This document shows positions 34,201 through 39,536 of a stretch of 64,000 nt of DNA, one piece after another. Origin of the DNA: Serripes groenlandicus (Eukaryota > Mollusca > Bivalvia > Cardiida > Cardiidae); assembly GCA_031761405.1 (NCBI GenBank), contig JASEVX010000007.1, positions 57,736,914 through 57,800,913 on the forward strand, in the 5' to 3' direction. Positions within the stretch are counted from its first letter, which is position 1; each line of letters opens with the position of its first letter. The position numbers and the translations under genes are program-made. Below the pieces are notes generated by a model, which saw only the letters and a list, made by a program, of their open reading frames with translations, ran no database searches and was not told the origin of the DNA.

Positions 34201-35720
34201 GCATAGGTGAGCTAAAAAAGCATCTAACTGGACAGTGTGATGACCTGACACTCCTTGCATATTAGCAAATATTCTTCAGAATGTAATGTATAACCATCCT
34301 GTAGTATTGATTCATCTTTTAACCCTTTCCTTCATGTAGATGCTTGCTGACGTCTTTTTGAAAACATAGTGACAAATGAAGAAATTGCTCAAAACAAGCA
34401 ATTTCTCCATTTGCCACAATGTTTACCACTTTAAGTCATAGGTTATCCATTCAATTATAGAGATATTCTATGTGTTGATAAAATATGTTCAAAGTCGTCT
34501 ACTGCAGAATTGTTGTATGAGGTAAAATGTTAAGCCTTATCCCATTGAACTCCAGCTATTTGTATCATTAGGATTGATTCTATCAAATTACCACATTAGT
34601 AGTGACTTGCTTTTGATTAACACTTTCCCTCATATAGACGCTTTCAGACGCCTCTGCAGCAGACGGCTTTTTGAAAACATAGTGACAAAAGAAGAAATTG
34701 CACAAAAGAGCAATTTCTCCTTTTTCCATTATGTTTTCCACTTTTAGTCATAGGTTATCCATTCAATTATAGAGATATTCTATTTTTTTGACAAAAATAT
34801 GTTCAAAGGTTTAACATACTATTTCATGAATAAAAACAATATTGACTATGATTAGAATGCCCCAATGTACAGGCTGATTATGGTCTTCATTAAATGGAAA
34901 ATGTAACTTAAATTCATACACTGATTTTAATTTCCTAATGTGTCTAACATCACAAATAGCGCTCCTACCCATATCTTTTTTCTCCGAGTTTTGTGTCTCA
35001 CATCACGTATAGCTCTACTATCCATATATGTTTTCTCCAAGTTTTGTGTCTCACATCACATATAGTGCTCCTACCCATATATGTTTTCTCCAAGTTTTGT
35101 GTCTCACATCACATATAGCGCTCCTACCCATATATGTTTTCTCCAAAGTTTTGTGTCTCACATCACGTATAGTGCTCCTACCCATATAATTATGTCCTCT
35201 CGGAGTTTCGTTTCGTCTGAGGAAATTGACAAATTGAGCTATATATCTTGACTGCGTGACTTATGCTTTATTGATGTTATTTCTGTTTCCTTGTTTTCAA
35301 TGACTTTTTGTATGCTTGTGTATATGTGTATATACATATATATTTATGTTCTCACTTTTGTTATATAAATGTTTCATATGAAATGTACTTGCTCTTCAAA
35401 TTTGGAGGAAATAAAGAATATCTATCTATCCATCTATCTATTGAAAACATTTTGACAAAAAGACAATTGCTCATAATGAGCACGTTCTACTTTTATCACA
35501 ATATTGTCAACATTATTCATCAGTTAAACATTCATTTATCAAGATTTTCCATTTTGTTTTGCTAAAAATAGAGTCGCAGATTTGTTGATTCGGTAAAGGG
35601 TTAATGTATGACATCTACGCAAGAAGGTTAAGAATAGCATTGTGTACCTGACATATTCGCAGATTGTTCTGAGGAGTTTCTGCCAGCGCTAGGAGTGCTC
35701 TCTTCATACGTGCTCTGTCA
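13034..35720 (-). CDS. IPPK: Inositol-pentakisphosphate 2-kinase gene, 3' portion (7 exons, 5' end not in window)
   Basis: The enzyme phosphorylates the 2-hydroxyl of Ins(1,3,4,5,6)P5 with ATP to give InsP6. Exons seen, in transcript order: 35720-35648, 27980-27871, 26775-26624, 25215-25077, 21671-21542, 15079-15006 and 13208-13034 (stop). All six introns are GT/AG, and the reading phase agrees across every junction. The joined product is about 283 residues, close to the length of the matching C-terminal part of human IPPK (491 aa in total). Conserved blocks in order are QNNLRI, LPTGC, DIDGAYPIY, LDGPF, QDCSIMVAL and VDLDPKPFDKIPSY. The N-terminal lobe, including the family's EIKPK motif, was searched for between 36 and 64 kb and not found. 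Introns total about 22 kb and are filled with MITEs, RC elements, SINEs and satellites. Identification is by recalled family motifs, not a database search. Confidence 0.88.
13257..13468 (-). mobile_element. piggyBac-like MITE
   Basis: Long-spacer end at the left (AGATGCTTTCTGACGCCTC). An internal TTAA at 13,415 marks the place where the next copy was hit. Confidence 0.7.
13730..14180 (-). mobile_element. Older piggyBac-like MITE interrupted by a younger one
   Basis: The left arm (13,730-13,905) and right arm (14,128-14,180, 'gtactgcagatttgtagtat') belong together. The junction is at TTAA on both sides of the nested copy. Confidence 0.75.
13902..14131 (+). mobile_element. piggyBac-like MITE nested in another copy, 230 bp
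   Basis: Exactly 230 bp with TTAA on both sides, opposite in orientation to its host copy. Confidence 0.88.
14214..14400 (-). mobile_element. RC-I fragment
   Basis: CAAGAGCTCATCTGG start, with core 'gtaccaagtttcatttgaaa'. Relatives are at 48,870-49,060 and 60,030-60,220. Confidence 0.45.
14425..14570 (+). mobile_element. SINE 3' part
   Basis: Contains GGTGAACTGG, 'cgccgtgagataactgag', 'aaaacggcattaaaccc' and an (ATCA)n tail. The conserved core resembles the broad bivalve tRNA-SINE (MESC/MetaSINE-like) 3' domain; this is from memory. Confidence 0.65.
14780..14911 (-). mobile_element. RC-A 5' end fragment
   Basis: 'caattgttgatgatgcatg', 'gatcgcaatag', and the end 'agtgctcaaagtgagctaaaa'. Confidence 0.5.
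15006..15079 (-). CDS. IPPK: IPPK exon, 74 bp
   Basis: The acceptor is CTCTTATTTTCCCAG and the donor is TAG|GTATGA. It reads IKRFLVSKTVQDCSIMVALQ and RVPD plus two bases. VQDCSIMVAL corresponds to human AKDCSIMIAL. An internally deleted MITE ends 22 bp upstream of the acceptor. Confidence 0.87.
15102..15292 (+). mobile_element. piggyBac-like MITE with 39-bp deletion
   Basis: Matches the 230-bp copies except that the hairpin's right arm is missing: GCACGTTTTGT runs straight into CTGCTGCAG. It lies 22 bp from the acceptor of the 15,079 IPPK exon. Confidence 0.85.
15293..15635. other. No recognised feature
   Basis: IPPK intron sequence with no repeat signature that I can assign. Confidence 0.4.
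15636..16006 (-). mobile_element. RC-G element, complete
   Basis: Starts CAAGGGCACCGCAAAGCGG with ATCCCCTTGG and ends with the hairpin CAAACTCTGTTTG then GAGGGGATAATAAGG. Two core repeats carry 'gtcaaaggatgttcagtgta'. Confidence 0.7.
16007..16404 (+). other. Unassigned stretch with a 74-codon open frame
   Basis: The + frame at 16,052-16,276 reads basic and somewhat protein-like (GKSFIKKVKAFKVTRLKA), but no homologue is recognised and it lies in an IPPK intron. Possibly debris of an unknown element. Confidence 0.25.
16405..16726 (+). mobile_element. MITE fragment, SINE fragment and MITE in series
   Basis: 16,405-16,470 is a MITE left end; 16,472-16,540 is tRNA-like ('gggtcatgagtttgaaccc'), running into a MITE whose first TTAA is replaced (TTGAACCCTTTCCC) and which ends GGAAAGGGTTAA at 16,726. 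Confidence 0.6.
16727..16905 (+). mobile_element. SINE fragment
   Basis: 'ctgacgaaagtcattgtgac' and 'gtgggatacaggagtgagaaag' followed by a CAATCAGTCAAT tail. Confidence 0.5.
16906..17585 (-). mobile_element. RC-A core repeats without clear ends
   Basis: Three diverged core units with 'gaataatttgaacaat.ttggtagagg' and 'ggccatgtttttca'. Confidence 0.55.
17597..17692. repeat. Dispersed repeat shared with the right edge of the window
   Basis: AAACAAGCTTTAAGCTTA, 'tctgcttcctg.atac' and 'gcgcc.tttgtgtgg' recur at 63,913-64,000. Confidence 0.65.
17693..19490. other. Longest low-repeat stretch of the IPPK introns
   Basis: About 1.8 kb with no MITE, RC or SINE signature and no convincing exon in any frame. 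A CCAATGGAATCACGTCAGTA stretch near 17,912 resembles CCAAT/CRE-type sites and 'aagatggcggc' sits at 18,559, but I see nothing that makes this a promoter. Confidence 0.4.
19555..20165 (-). mobile_element. RC-J core repeats
   Basis: Four ~165-bp units with 'ttatttgaaaatatctctat', 'ggtctggacaag' and 'cactgtgaccttgac'. It ends at 'gacgcccgacgccgac'. Confidence 0.6.
20168..20645 (-). mobile_element. RC-H element, complete
   Basis: Starts CTAGAAATATCACTGAAGGT; the hairpin ATCACTGAAGGTGAT lies 4 nt from CTAG, then ATACCCCCAG. Two ~170-bp core repeats follow. The other end has the hairpin ATACTATGTAT, then CTGGGGGGGTATAATAAAG. Confidence 0.72.
20777..20979 (-). mobile_element. piggyBac-like MITE
   Basis: Long-spacer end at left, TTAA on both sides. 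One hairpin arm is shortened. Confidence 0.8.
20985..21216. repeat. Local duplication beside a SINE
   Basis: 'agaaaagtgggacaagtg' and 'ggcattctgaaagtcacttg' occur twice, as does 'ttaaattgcaactgctct'. Confidence 0.6.
21217..21500 (-). mobile_element. tRNA-derived SINE, antisense on +
   Basis: ATTGATTGATTGG tail, 'acgccattttcaacaatc' core, and a head 'gccggggttcgaactcacaac' (the complement carries the B box GTTCGAACC). It lies in the intron 3' of the 21,542 IPPK exon. Confidence 0.7.
21542..21671 (-). CDS. IPPK: IPPK exon, 130 bp
   Basis: The acceptor is CTTTTTTTTCCAG and the donor is CAG|GTTTGT. It reads SRLCLDGPFNPNTWLEPCVN and then KLSYHREDDHIVTEGNVTQI plus ANQ. RLCLDGPF corresponds to human TLQIDGPY. 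A 230-bp MITE ends 29 bp upstream of the acceptor, and the tRNA-like head of an antisense SINE lies about 40 bp beyond the donor. Confidence 0.85.
21701..21930 (+). mobile_element. piggyBac-like MITE, 230 bp
   Basis: Young-type copy with its edge 29 bp upstream of an IPPK acceptor. It appears to have entered an older copy whose right half follows directly (21,931-22,050). Confidence 0.85.
21931..22050 (-). mobile_element. piggyBac-like MITE right half
   Basis: Resumes at 'ccacaatattttcagc' after the nested copy and ends 'tgtgtcggaaagggtta'. Confidence 0.6.
22060..22262 (-). mobile_element. RC-A 5' part
   Basis: 'tctgatgccacagcaac', 'gtttaggaggagagt', then 'gatcacaatagctc' and GTGAGCTAAAAAA. 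Confidence 0.55.
22300..22525 (+). mobile_element. piggyBac-like MITE
   Basis: CCCACATA-type left end and a young-type right half ending in a shortened terminus (GGGAGAGGGTTAA). Confidence 0.78.
22526..23100. other. No recognised feature
   Basis: A 133-codon minus-strand open frame (22,592-22,993) is low-complexity and not protein-like to my eye. Confidence 0.4.
23104..23523 (-). pseudogene. LINE APE-type endonuclease fragment
   Basis: About 140 residues of the endonuclease/exonuclease/phosphatase fold of a non-LTR retrotransposon: GSVALYIH, CVCCVYRPPKTPL, AVIVGDFNIDVL, TTAQRTLLDHIYI and a final SYHDMAYAV in place of the usual SDH motif. GDFN and LDHIY are catalytic-core landmarks. No reverse transcriptase follows; both ends are truncated. 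The open frame runs on upstream into RC-E repeat DNA, which is not part of the protein. CR1/L2-like affinity is likely but not proven. Confidence 0.75.
23540..24188 (-). mobile_element. RC-E element, 3' end missing
   Basis: About four ~155-bp core units with 'gaccttgacctttgacct' and 'caataggggtcatctactgg', then GACGGACGGACGGACAGACA and a hairpin end ATGTCTCCCCATGATTGGGG / GAGACATAATTAAT. Confidence 0.65.
24255..24478 (+). mobile_element. piggyBac-like MITE
   Basis: TTAA on both sides; small deletions in the hairpin. Confidence 0.83.
24655..24765 (-). mobile_element. SINE fragment
   Basis: 'ggaaacatgccttgccaaaa' and 'gcactccatcacaacc' match the SINEs at 53,290 and 58,430. Confidence 0.45.
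24766..24995 (+). mobile_element. piggyBac-like MITE, 230 bp
   Basis: Near-consensus; hairpin variant TTGCTTGTTTTGAGCAA. Confidence 0.87.
25077..25215 (-). CDS. IPPK: IPPK exon, 139 bp
   Basis: The acceptor is TTGTTTGATTTCAG and the donor is AAG|GTAAAA. It reads SSCRLPTGCVLERILTTQRL, then DSVDIDGAYPIYQQLDTYLK and KHPNE plus two bases. RLPTGCVLERIL corresponds to human GLPKGCLLYKTL and DIDGAYPIY to DIEGLYPLY. This is one of the two most diagnostic exons. Confidence 0.9.
25550..25600 (-). mobile_element. RC-A 3' end fragment
   Basis: 'caagagggccaagatggccc' followed by GTTCACCTTAG. Confidence 0.45.
25744..25975 (-). mobile_element. piggyBac-like MITE
   Basis: Young-type long-spacer left end and older CCCACATA-type right end, so a possible recombinant of subfamilies. 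Confidence 0.78.
26092..26321 (-). mobile_element. piggyBac-like MITE, 230 bp
   Basis: TTAA on both sides; hairpin TTGCACAAAACGTGCAA. Confidence 0.87.
26322..26545 (-). mobile_element. RC-A core debris
   Basis: Two core stretches with 'agagggtcactgaagaaacatttct' type text and 'ttcaaccaatc'. Confidence 0.4.
26624..26775 (-). CDS. IPPK: IPPK exon, 152 bp
   Basis: The acceptor is TTATCCATTTCAG and one base completes the codon split from the previous exon. It reads SLQVFLDLVLEALLYVPATK, then a cysteine-rich stretch (NCSSCDSPCINCSYPVQYCQ) and SSRYTIDQMS. The first part matches the family's helix before the variable insert; the Cys-rich insert is not one I know. I chose the donor CTA|GTAAGT at 26,618-26,623. 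A weaker donor with the same phase lies further on (ACCT|GTTCAA near 26,564), which would add about 20 residues. Confidence 0.75.
26838..26945 (+). mobile_element. tRNA-like SINE head
   Basis: 'gtctcggttagtgtttgccc', 'gggagcgggagacc' and 'agggatcgatccctgg' form an A-box, anticodon-arm and B-box order. Short; no tail found. Confidence 0.55.
27063..27560 (+). mobile_element. Older piggyBac-like MITE interrupted by RC-F
   Basis: The left arm ends 'aaaaaagttaaaa' at 27,170 and the right arm resumes 'attgtgacgaaaggag' at 27,411. The right terminus has decayed. Confidence 0.7.
27171..27410 (-). mobile_element. RC-F element, complete, inserted in a MITE
   Basis: Starts CAAGATGTGTTTGTGAAACAC then ATGCCCCCG (split: CAAGAT, GTGTTTGTGAAACAC). 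Ends with the hairpin CACCGAATCGGTG, then CGGGGGCATAAA. The core has AGGTCAAAGGTCAAGGTC. Confidence 0.72.
27871..27980 (-). CDS. IPPK: IPPK exon, 110 bp
   Basis: It reads DGEEIHGAWNMEDLNEVMDR and then FMGNWHNELTNGMRQN plus two bases of a codon. The DGEEIHG start continues the preceding exon as human NGELIYG continues its own. The donor is CAA|GTAAGT. The acceptor tract TGTATTTCTATACCAG is shared with the neighbouring 70-bp satellite unit, which starts immediately upstream at about 27,983. Confidence 0.85.
27983..29310. repeat. 70-bp satellite array, ~19 units
   Basis: Unit: (ga)CTATAGAAATACAGTGAACA, 'cataatctcagatagctgcc' and 'tatctatgtctgatacagat' with a 'gctttttgg' end. The period is 70 bp at the left. 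A middle block (28,440-28,700) has shorter units with GACGCTTTCTGAC, which matches a MITE terminus. It starts at the splice acceptor of the 27,980 IPPK exon. Confidence 0.9.
29311..29895. repeat. 84-bp satellite array, 6 units plus a transition unit
   Basis: Units start at 29,391, 29,475, 29,559, 29,643, 29,727 and 29,811. Each contains TTTAACCCTTTCCCACATAC plus AGACACTTTCTGAC, i.e. a MITE end, joined to the 70-bp unit's body. Because 84 is a multiple of 3, the minus strand has a 166-codon frame of 28-residue repeats, probably not a gene. Confidence 0.9.
29896..30171. other. No recognised feature
   Basis: Unique intron sequence between the satellite and the next MITE. Confidence 0.4.
30172..30401 (+). 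mobile_element. piggyBac-like MITE, 230 bp
   Basis: Near-consensus; one base change breaks the right CTGCTGCAG (CTTCTGCAA). Confidence 0.87.
30414..30570 (+). mobile_element. piggyBac-like MITE, decayed
   Basis: CTTTTCCCACATACAACA left end and 'cacgtgaaagggttc' right end, with the hairpin shortened. Confidence 0.5.
30733..31266 (+). mobile_element. piggyBac-like MITE interrupted by a SINE
   Basis: TTAACCCTTTCCCTCATA at the left and GAGGGAAAGGGTTAA at the right. Removing 30,822-31,126 restores the family's normal text around TAATTGAATGGAT. Confidence 0.9.
30822..31113 (-). mobile_element. Full-length tRNA-derived SINE with 13-bp target-site duplication
   Basis: 292 bp. The tail side is (TTGA)TTGATTGGGG, then 'taacgccgtttttaacaatt' and 'cagttatatcacggcggcc'. 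The head near 31,045-31,113 gives, on the minus strand, an A box (TAGCCCAGTCGG) and a B box (GAGTTTAAATCCC). TAATTGAATGGAT flanks it at 30,809-30,821 and 31,114-31,126. The 3' core resembles bivalve MESC/MetaSINE-type elements. Confidence 0.88.
31455..31657 (-). mobile_element. piggyBac-like MITE, left terminus lost
   Basis: Keeps GACGCCTCTGCAGCAG, the hairpin GCTCATAATGAGC and the right end GGAAAGGGTTAA. Confidence 0.65.
31775..32302. mobile_element. Two decayed piggyBac-like MITEs
   Basis: 31,775-31,965 keeps GTTGTCTGCTGCAG and GGAAAGGGTAAA; 32,090-32,302 keeps the hairpin GCTCATCATGAGC and the end TGTGGGAAAGGATTAA. Confidence 0.5.
32495..32719 (-). mobile_element. piggyBac-like MITE ending in a long G tract
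   Basis: TTAACCCTTCCCCACATA left end and TTAA right end. Part of the hairpin arm is repeated ('catggtgagcaatttctcc' twice). The right terminal repeat is replaced by a G tract. Confidence 0.7.
32685..32715 (+). repeat. G tract, possible G-quadruplex
   Basis: 6 G, T, 3 G, T and 20 G, followed by TTAA. Confidence 0.85.
32740..33060. repeat. SINE-like fragment and hairpin repeat, copy 3
   Basis: 32,740-32,880 has 'ggctaggaaatgtgcctcgc' as in other SINEs here. 32,880-33,030 aligns with the IPPK 3'-flank duplication, including the 'ccctatgatgtgggta' hairpin arms, and lacks the MITE. Confidence 0.55.
33225..33740. other. MITE debris, then no recognised feature
   Basis: 33,225-33,303 is a MITE remnant ('gagttgaaagcattgcaac'). 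The rest is unique AT-rich intron. Confidence 0.4.
33742..34217 (-). mobile_element. RC-A element, complete
   Basis: CAAGAGGGCCATGATGGCCC, 'tatatcgctcacctg' start; end hairpin GCACTTCGTGC then 'ataggtgagctaaaaa'. Core with 'ggccatgtttttcaac' and GACGGACAGACGACGACG. Confidence 0.75.
34319..34533 (-). mobile_element. piggyBac-like MITE
   Basis: Part of the long spacer and inner repeat are deleted at the left; right end GAGGTAAAATGTTAA. Confidence 0.72.
34617..34812 (-). mobile_element. piggyBac-like MITE, right end lost
   Basis: TTAACACTTTCCCTCATATA left end. It stops at 'atatgttcaaagg'. Confidence 0.72.
34937..35205. repeat. 53-54-bp tandem repeat, 5 units
   Basis: Unit TGTGTCTCACATCACATATA plus 'gcgctcctacccatatatgttttctccaagttt'. 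Unit starts are near 34,940, 34,993, 35,046, 35,099 and 35,153. Confidence 0.9.
35223..35438 (+). mobile_element. Probable LINE 3' end with (ATCT)n tail
   Basis: AT-rich, ending GGAGGAAATAAAGAATATC then ATCTATC repeats, like the tail at 10,500. No coding part. Confidence 0.4.
35440..35603 (-). mobile_element. piggyBac-like MITE, left end lost
   Basis: Hairpin GCTCATAATGAGC and right end GGTAAAGGGTTAA. Confidence 0.6.
35648..35720 (-). CDS. IPPK: IPPK exon (first in window), 73 bp
   Basis: The acceptor is a pyrimidine-rich ..CTATTTTCAG and the donor is CAG|GTACAC. After one phase base it reads DRARMKRALLALAETPQNNL followed by RICQ. The block RMKRALLALAETPQNNLRI corresponds to human RMHFALKSLLQEAQNNLKI. 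It ends on a codon boundary, as the next exon requires. A split MITE begins about 100 bp upstream (35,823), and the 3' arm of an older MITE ends 45 bp downstream. Confidence 0.85.
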
Positions 35721-35822
35721 CTGAAAATAGAAATCATTATAACATAAACACGATTTCCTTCATCAAAAGTTGTCAACAAGTCAACTTTCATGTACGTGCA
35801 GCACAACAATTTCCATTCAGTA

Positions 35823-36194
35823 TTAACCCTTTCCGACATACAACAAATCTGCAGCAGATGACTTTGAAAATATTAAGCAAAAAATCTCTTTAAATGAAGG
35901 TACATGTATTATTATTGAAAACATTGTAGAGCAAGGAGAAATTGCTTGTTTTGAGCAATTAATTCTTTTGCCCAGTGTTTCATTTTGAAATTTCTTTCAA
36001 CGAGTCCTTTCATGTGTTTTTCACAAAACAATGAGTCCTACAATGTAACAAACAGTTTTTTCACATTTTAATGAGTCCTGGCAAAATGTTATGAGTCGAG
36101 ATGCGCAGCAAAATGAAACACTGTTTGCCAATTTGTTTTCAAAAGACATCTGCTGCATATGAGTCAAAATGCATCTATTGGCGGGAAAGGGTCA
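35823..36194 (+). mobile_element. Older piggyBac-like MITE interrupted by a hAT-like MITE
   Basis: TTAACCCTTTCCGACATACA left end and 'ggcgggaaagggtcaa' right end; interrupted in the hairpin's right arm. Confidence 0.75.
35973..36123. mobile_element. hAT-like MITE, 151 bp
   Basis: Perfect 15-bp terminal inverted repeats CAGTGTTTCATTTTG, flanked by TTTGCC at 35,967-35,972 and 36,124-36,129. CAGTG ends are common in hAT elements, but hAT normally makes 8-bp duplications and only 6 match here. 'atgagtcc' recurs inside. Confidence 0.7.
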
Positions 36195-36319
36195 ACAATA
36201 TAAACTTTAACCCTTTCCCTCATACGACAATTCTGCAGCAGGCGACTTTAAACGTATTTTGTCAAACAAGAGGCCCATGAGGGCCTATGCTCTACTGGCA
36301 TTGATCTGGCTTGTTTAAA

Positions 36320-36829
36320 CAAGAGGGCCATGATGGCCCTGGATCGCTCACCTTAATTATACAATGTACTGCAATGCAAAACACATCAAGACAATTATTC
36401 TGAATGCAACCTCCACAGTGTTAACAATATTTTCCTTCATTTGGCCTACTAGTGATCTATATTTTTTTACCTGATATGACCCATATTCCAACATGGACTA
36501 GATATCATCGAGACAACATTCTGACAAAGTTTCAACTTGCTCAAAGTAAAAATGCGGTCTCTGGAGTTTGAACAATATTTTCCTTTATTGACCTAGTTTC
36601 TGATCCAATATGACCCATATTCGAACTTGACCTAGATATAATTCAGACAAACATTCTAACCAAATTTCAAGCTGCTGAAGCAAAAAATGCGGCATCCAAA
36701 GTGTTCACAAGATTTTCCTTCAATTTGATCTAGTGACCTAGTTTCTGACCCAGCATGACCCATATTCGAACTTGGCCTACATATCATCAAGAAAAACATT
36801 CTGATAAAGTTTCATCATGCTGAAATTAA
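36320..36829 (-). mobile_element. RC-A element inside RC-B, truncated
   Basis: CAAGAGGGCCATGATGGCCC 'tggatcgctcacc' start. The core is of the 'gacccatattcgaacttg' type. It ends where the second RC-B start begins. Confidence 0.6.
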
Positions 36830-37335
36830 CAAGAGGCCCATGAGGGCCTATGCTCTACTGGTATGGTTCTTAGGTCATTTTCAATCCAGAGCATGTATGT
36901 ATGGTGAAGATCGGATAGTAAATGGAGGCTCTTTTGTGTTCACAAGCTGTATTATAGCAATTTTTACAATTTCATGGGCCATAATCCAGTCTTGGCGGAT
37001 CTGGCTGGTTTTCAAAAGGAACCAAGCTCTCATCAATATTTAACTACTATCTAAGTTTGGTGAAGATCAGATAGTAAATAGAGCCTCTATTGTGTTCACA
37101 TGCTCAATTATAGAAGGAACCGAGCTCTCATGAATATCTAACTACTGTATAAGTTTGGTTGAGATACAATCAAAAGTGAAGACTGTATCATGTTAACAAG
37201 CCCTATTATAGCAATTTTGACAATTTCAAGGGCCATAATTCAGTCATGCATGGGGCGGATCTGGCTTGTTTTCGAAAGGAATCAAGCTCTCATGGATATC
37301 TAACTACTGTATAAGTTTGGTTGAGATACAATAAA

Positions 37336-38272
37336 CAAGAGGGCCATGATGGCCCTGGAATCGCTCACCTGATTTTTTTTTTCACTTTAGCTATATAAGC
37401 CCCGCCATCTGGCGGGCATAGTTTCCAACCAATCAACTTGGCTTTAAGGAATCTGATAGAGGGTCATCTAAGGAACATTTCTACAAAATTATTTGAAAAT
37501 CGGCCCGACACTTTTGGAGGAGAAGATTTTTTAAGTTTGCACTATAGCTATATAAGGCAAAAAAGCCCCGCCCCCCCCCTGGCGGCCATGATTTTCGACC
37601 AATCAACATGGCTTGAAGGAATCTGATAGAGGGTCACCCAAGGAACATTTCTACAAATTTATTTGAAAATCGGCCTGACACTTTTGGAGGAGAAGATTTT
37701 TTAAGTTTGCACTATAGCCATATAAGGAAAAATAGCTCCGCCCCCCCTGGCGGCCATGTTTTTCGACCAATCAACATGGCTTGAAGGAATCTGATAGAGG
37801 GTCACCCGAGGAACATTTCTACAAAATTATTTGAAAATCGGCCTGACACTTTCGGAGGAGAAGATTTTTTAAGTTTGCACTATAGCCATATAAGGAAAAA
37901 TAGCCCCGCCCCCCCTGGCGGCCATGTTTTTCGACCAATCAACATGGCTTGAAGGAATCTGATAGAGGGTCACCCGAGGAACATTTCTACAAAATTATTT
38001 GAAAATTGGCCTGACACTTTCGGAGGAGAAGATTTTTTAAGAATTTTGAAGTTTTTTCATTTCGTTGCCATGGAAACCAGAATTATGCATGGATCCCGAC
38101 AATTTTAAGGAATTCTGGTGAGGACATTGAGAGGATGCTTTCTGTGAAGTTTCATCCCAGTTGACCCACAGGTTACAGGAGAAAATGTTGACGGACGACG
38201 GACAACGGACGCCGGACATAGGGCGATCACAATAACTCACCTTGAGCACTTCAAGCACAGGTGAGCTAAAAA
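37336..38272 (-). mobile_element. RC-A element with 168-bp core repeats
   Basis: Complete ends: CAAGAGGGCCATGATGGCCC start and GAGCACTTCAAGCACAGGTG then AGCTAAAA. Core units of exactly 168 bp (37,579, 37,747, 37,915) share 'ctggcggccatg' and 'ggaggagaagatttttt'. RC-G follows without a gap. Confidence 0.75.
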
Positions 38273-39536
38273 CAAGGGCACCGCAAAGCGGATGCATCCC
38301 CTCGGTTTTCCATTTTCACATTGAGTTCTCTTGTGATCTAAATATTTAAGTCCAATTTTTGACTTCGATCTTTGACCTATGACCTTGAATCAATAGGCTT
38401 CAAAATATTGTCACAAACTAACTGTATGCCAAGTTTGGATAAGATCTGTCAAGGAATGGTCAGTGTAGAGTGGTGACAAGGTTGCCATAGCTGAGATATA
38501 TTGTAAGTTCAATCAAGTTCAATTTTGGGCATGACCTTGAAAACCAATAGGCTTCAAGACATATCATAAACTAACTGTATAATAAGTTTTATTAAGATCG
38601 GTCAATGAATGGTCAGTGTAGAGTTGTGACAAGGCTGCCACAGCTGAAAATATTGTAAGTCCAATTTTGAGTTTGACCTTTGACCTATGATCTTGAAAAT
38701 CAATAGGCTTCAAGATATTATCATAAAGTAACTGTATACCAAGTTTGGTTAAAATCTGTCAAGTAATGGTCAGTGTAGAGTGGTGACAAGGTTGCCACAG
38801 CTGAAAATAGTGTAATTGCAATTTTGGGCTTGACCTTTGACCTATGACCTTGAAAATCAATAGGCTTCAAATATTATCATAAACTAACTGTATAATAAGT
38901 TTTATAAAGATCGGTCAAGGAATGGTCAGTGTAGAGTGGTGACAAGGCTGTCACAGCTGAAAATATTGTAAGTCCAATTTTGAGCTTGACCTTTGACCTA
39001 TGACCTTGAAAATCAATAGGCTTCAAGATATTATCATAAAGTAACTTTATACCAAGTTTTGTTAAAATCCGTCAAGTAATGGTCAGTGTAGAGTGGTGAC
39101 AAGGTTGCCACAGCTGAAAACATTGCAAGTCCAATTTTGGGCTTGACCTTTGACCTATGACCTTGAAAATCAATAGGCTTCAAGATATTATCATAAAGTA
39201 ACTTTATACCAAGTTTTGTTAAAATCCGTCAAGTAATGGTCAGTGTAGAGTGGTGACAAGGTTGCCACAGCTGAAAATATTGCAAGTCCAATTTTGGGCT
39301 TGACCTTTGACCTATGACCTTGAAAATCAATAGGCTTCAAGATGTTACCATATACTTACTTTATACCAAGTTTGGTTAAGATCTGTCAAGAAATGGTTAG
39401 TGTAGAATGATGACAAGGTTTGTTACGGAAGGACACACATACATACATACATACATACATACATACATACATACATACGGACGGTCCCGTTACTATATCC
39501 CTTTCTCTCTTACTTCGTAACCGAGGGGATAATAAA
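38273..39536 (-). mobile_element. RC-G element with ~157-bp core repeats
   Basis: Starts CAAGGGCACCGCAAAGCGG and ends with the hairpin TTACTTCGTAA, then CCGAGGGGATAATAAAG. Seven core units carry TTGACCTTTGACCTATGACC and 'tcagtgtagagtggtgacaa'. A (CATA)n tract lies at 39,437-39,478. Confidence 0.78.

Noticed and set aside
39437..39478. (CATA)n run giving open frames on both strands
   Set aside because: Simple microsatellite within an RC-G element.
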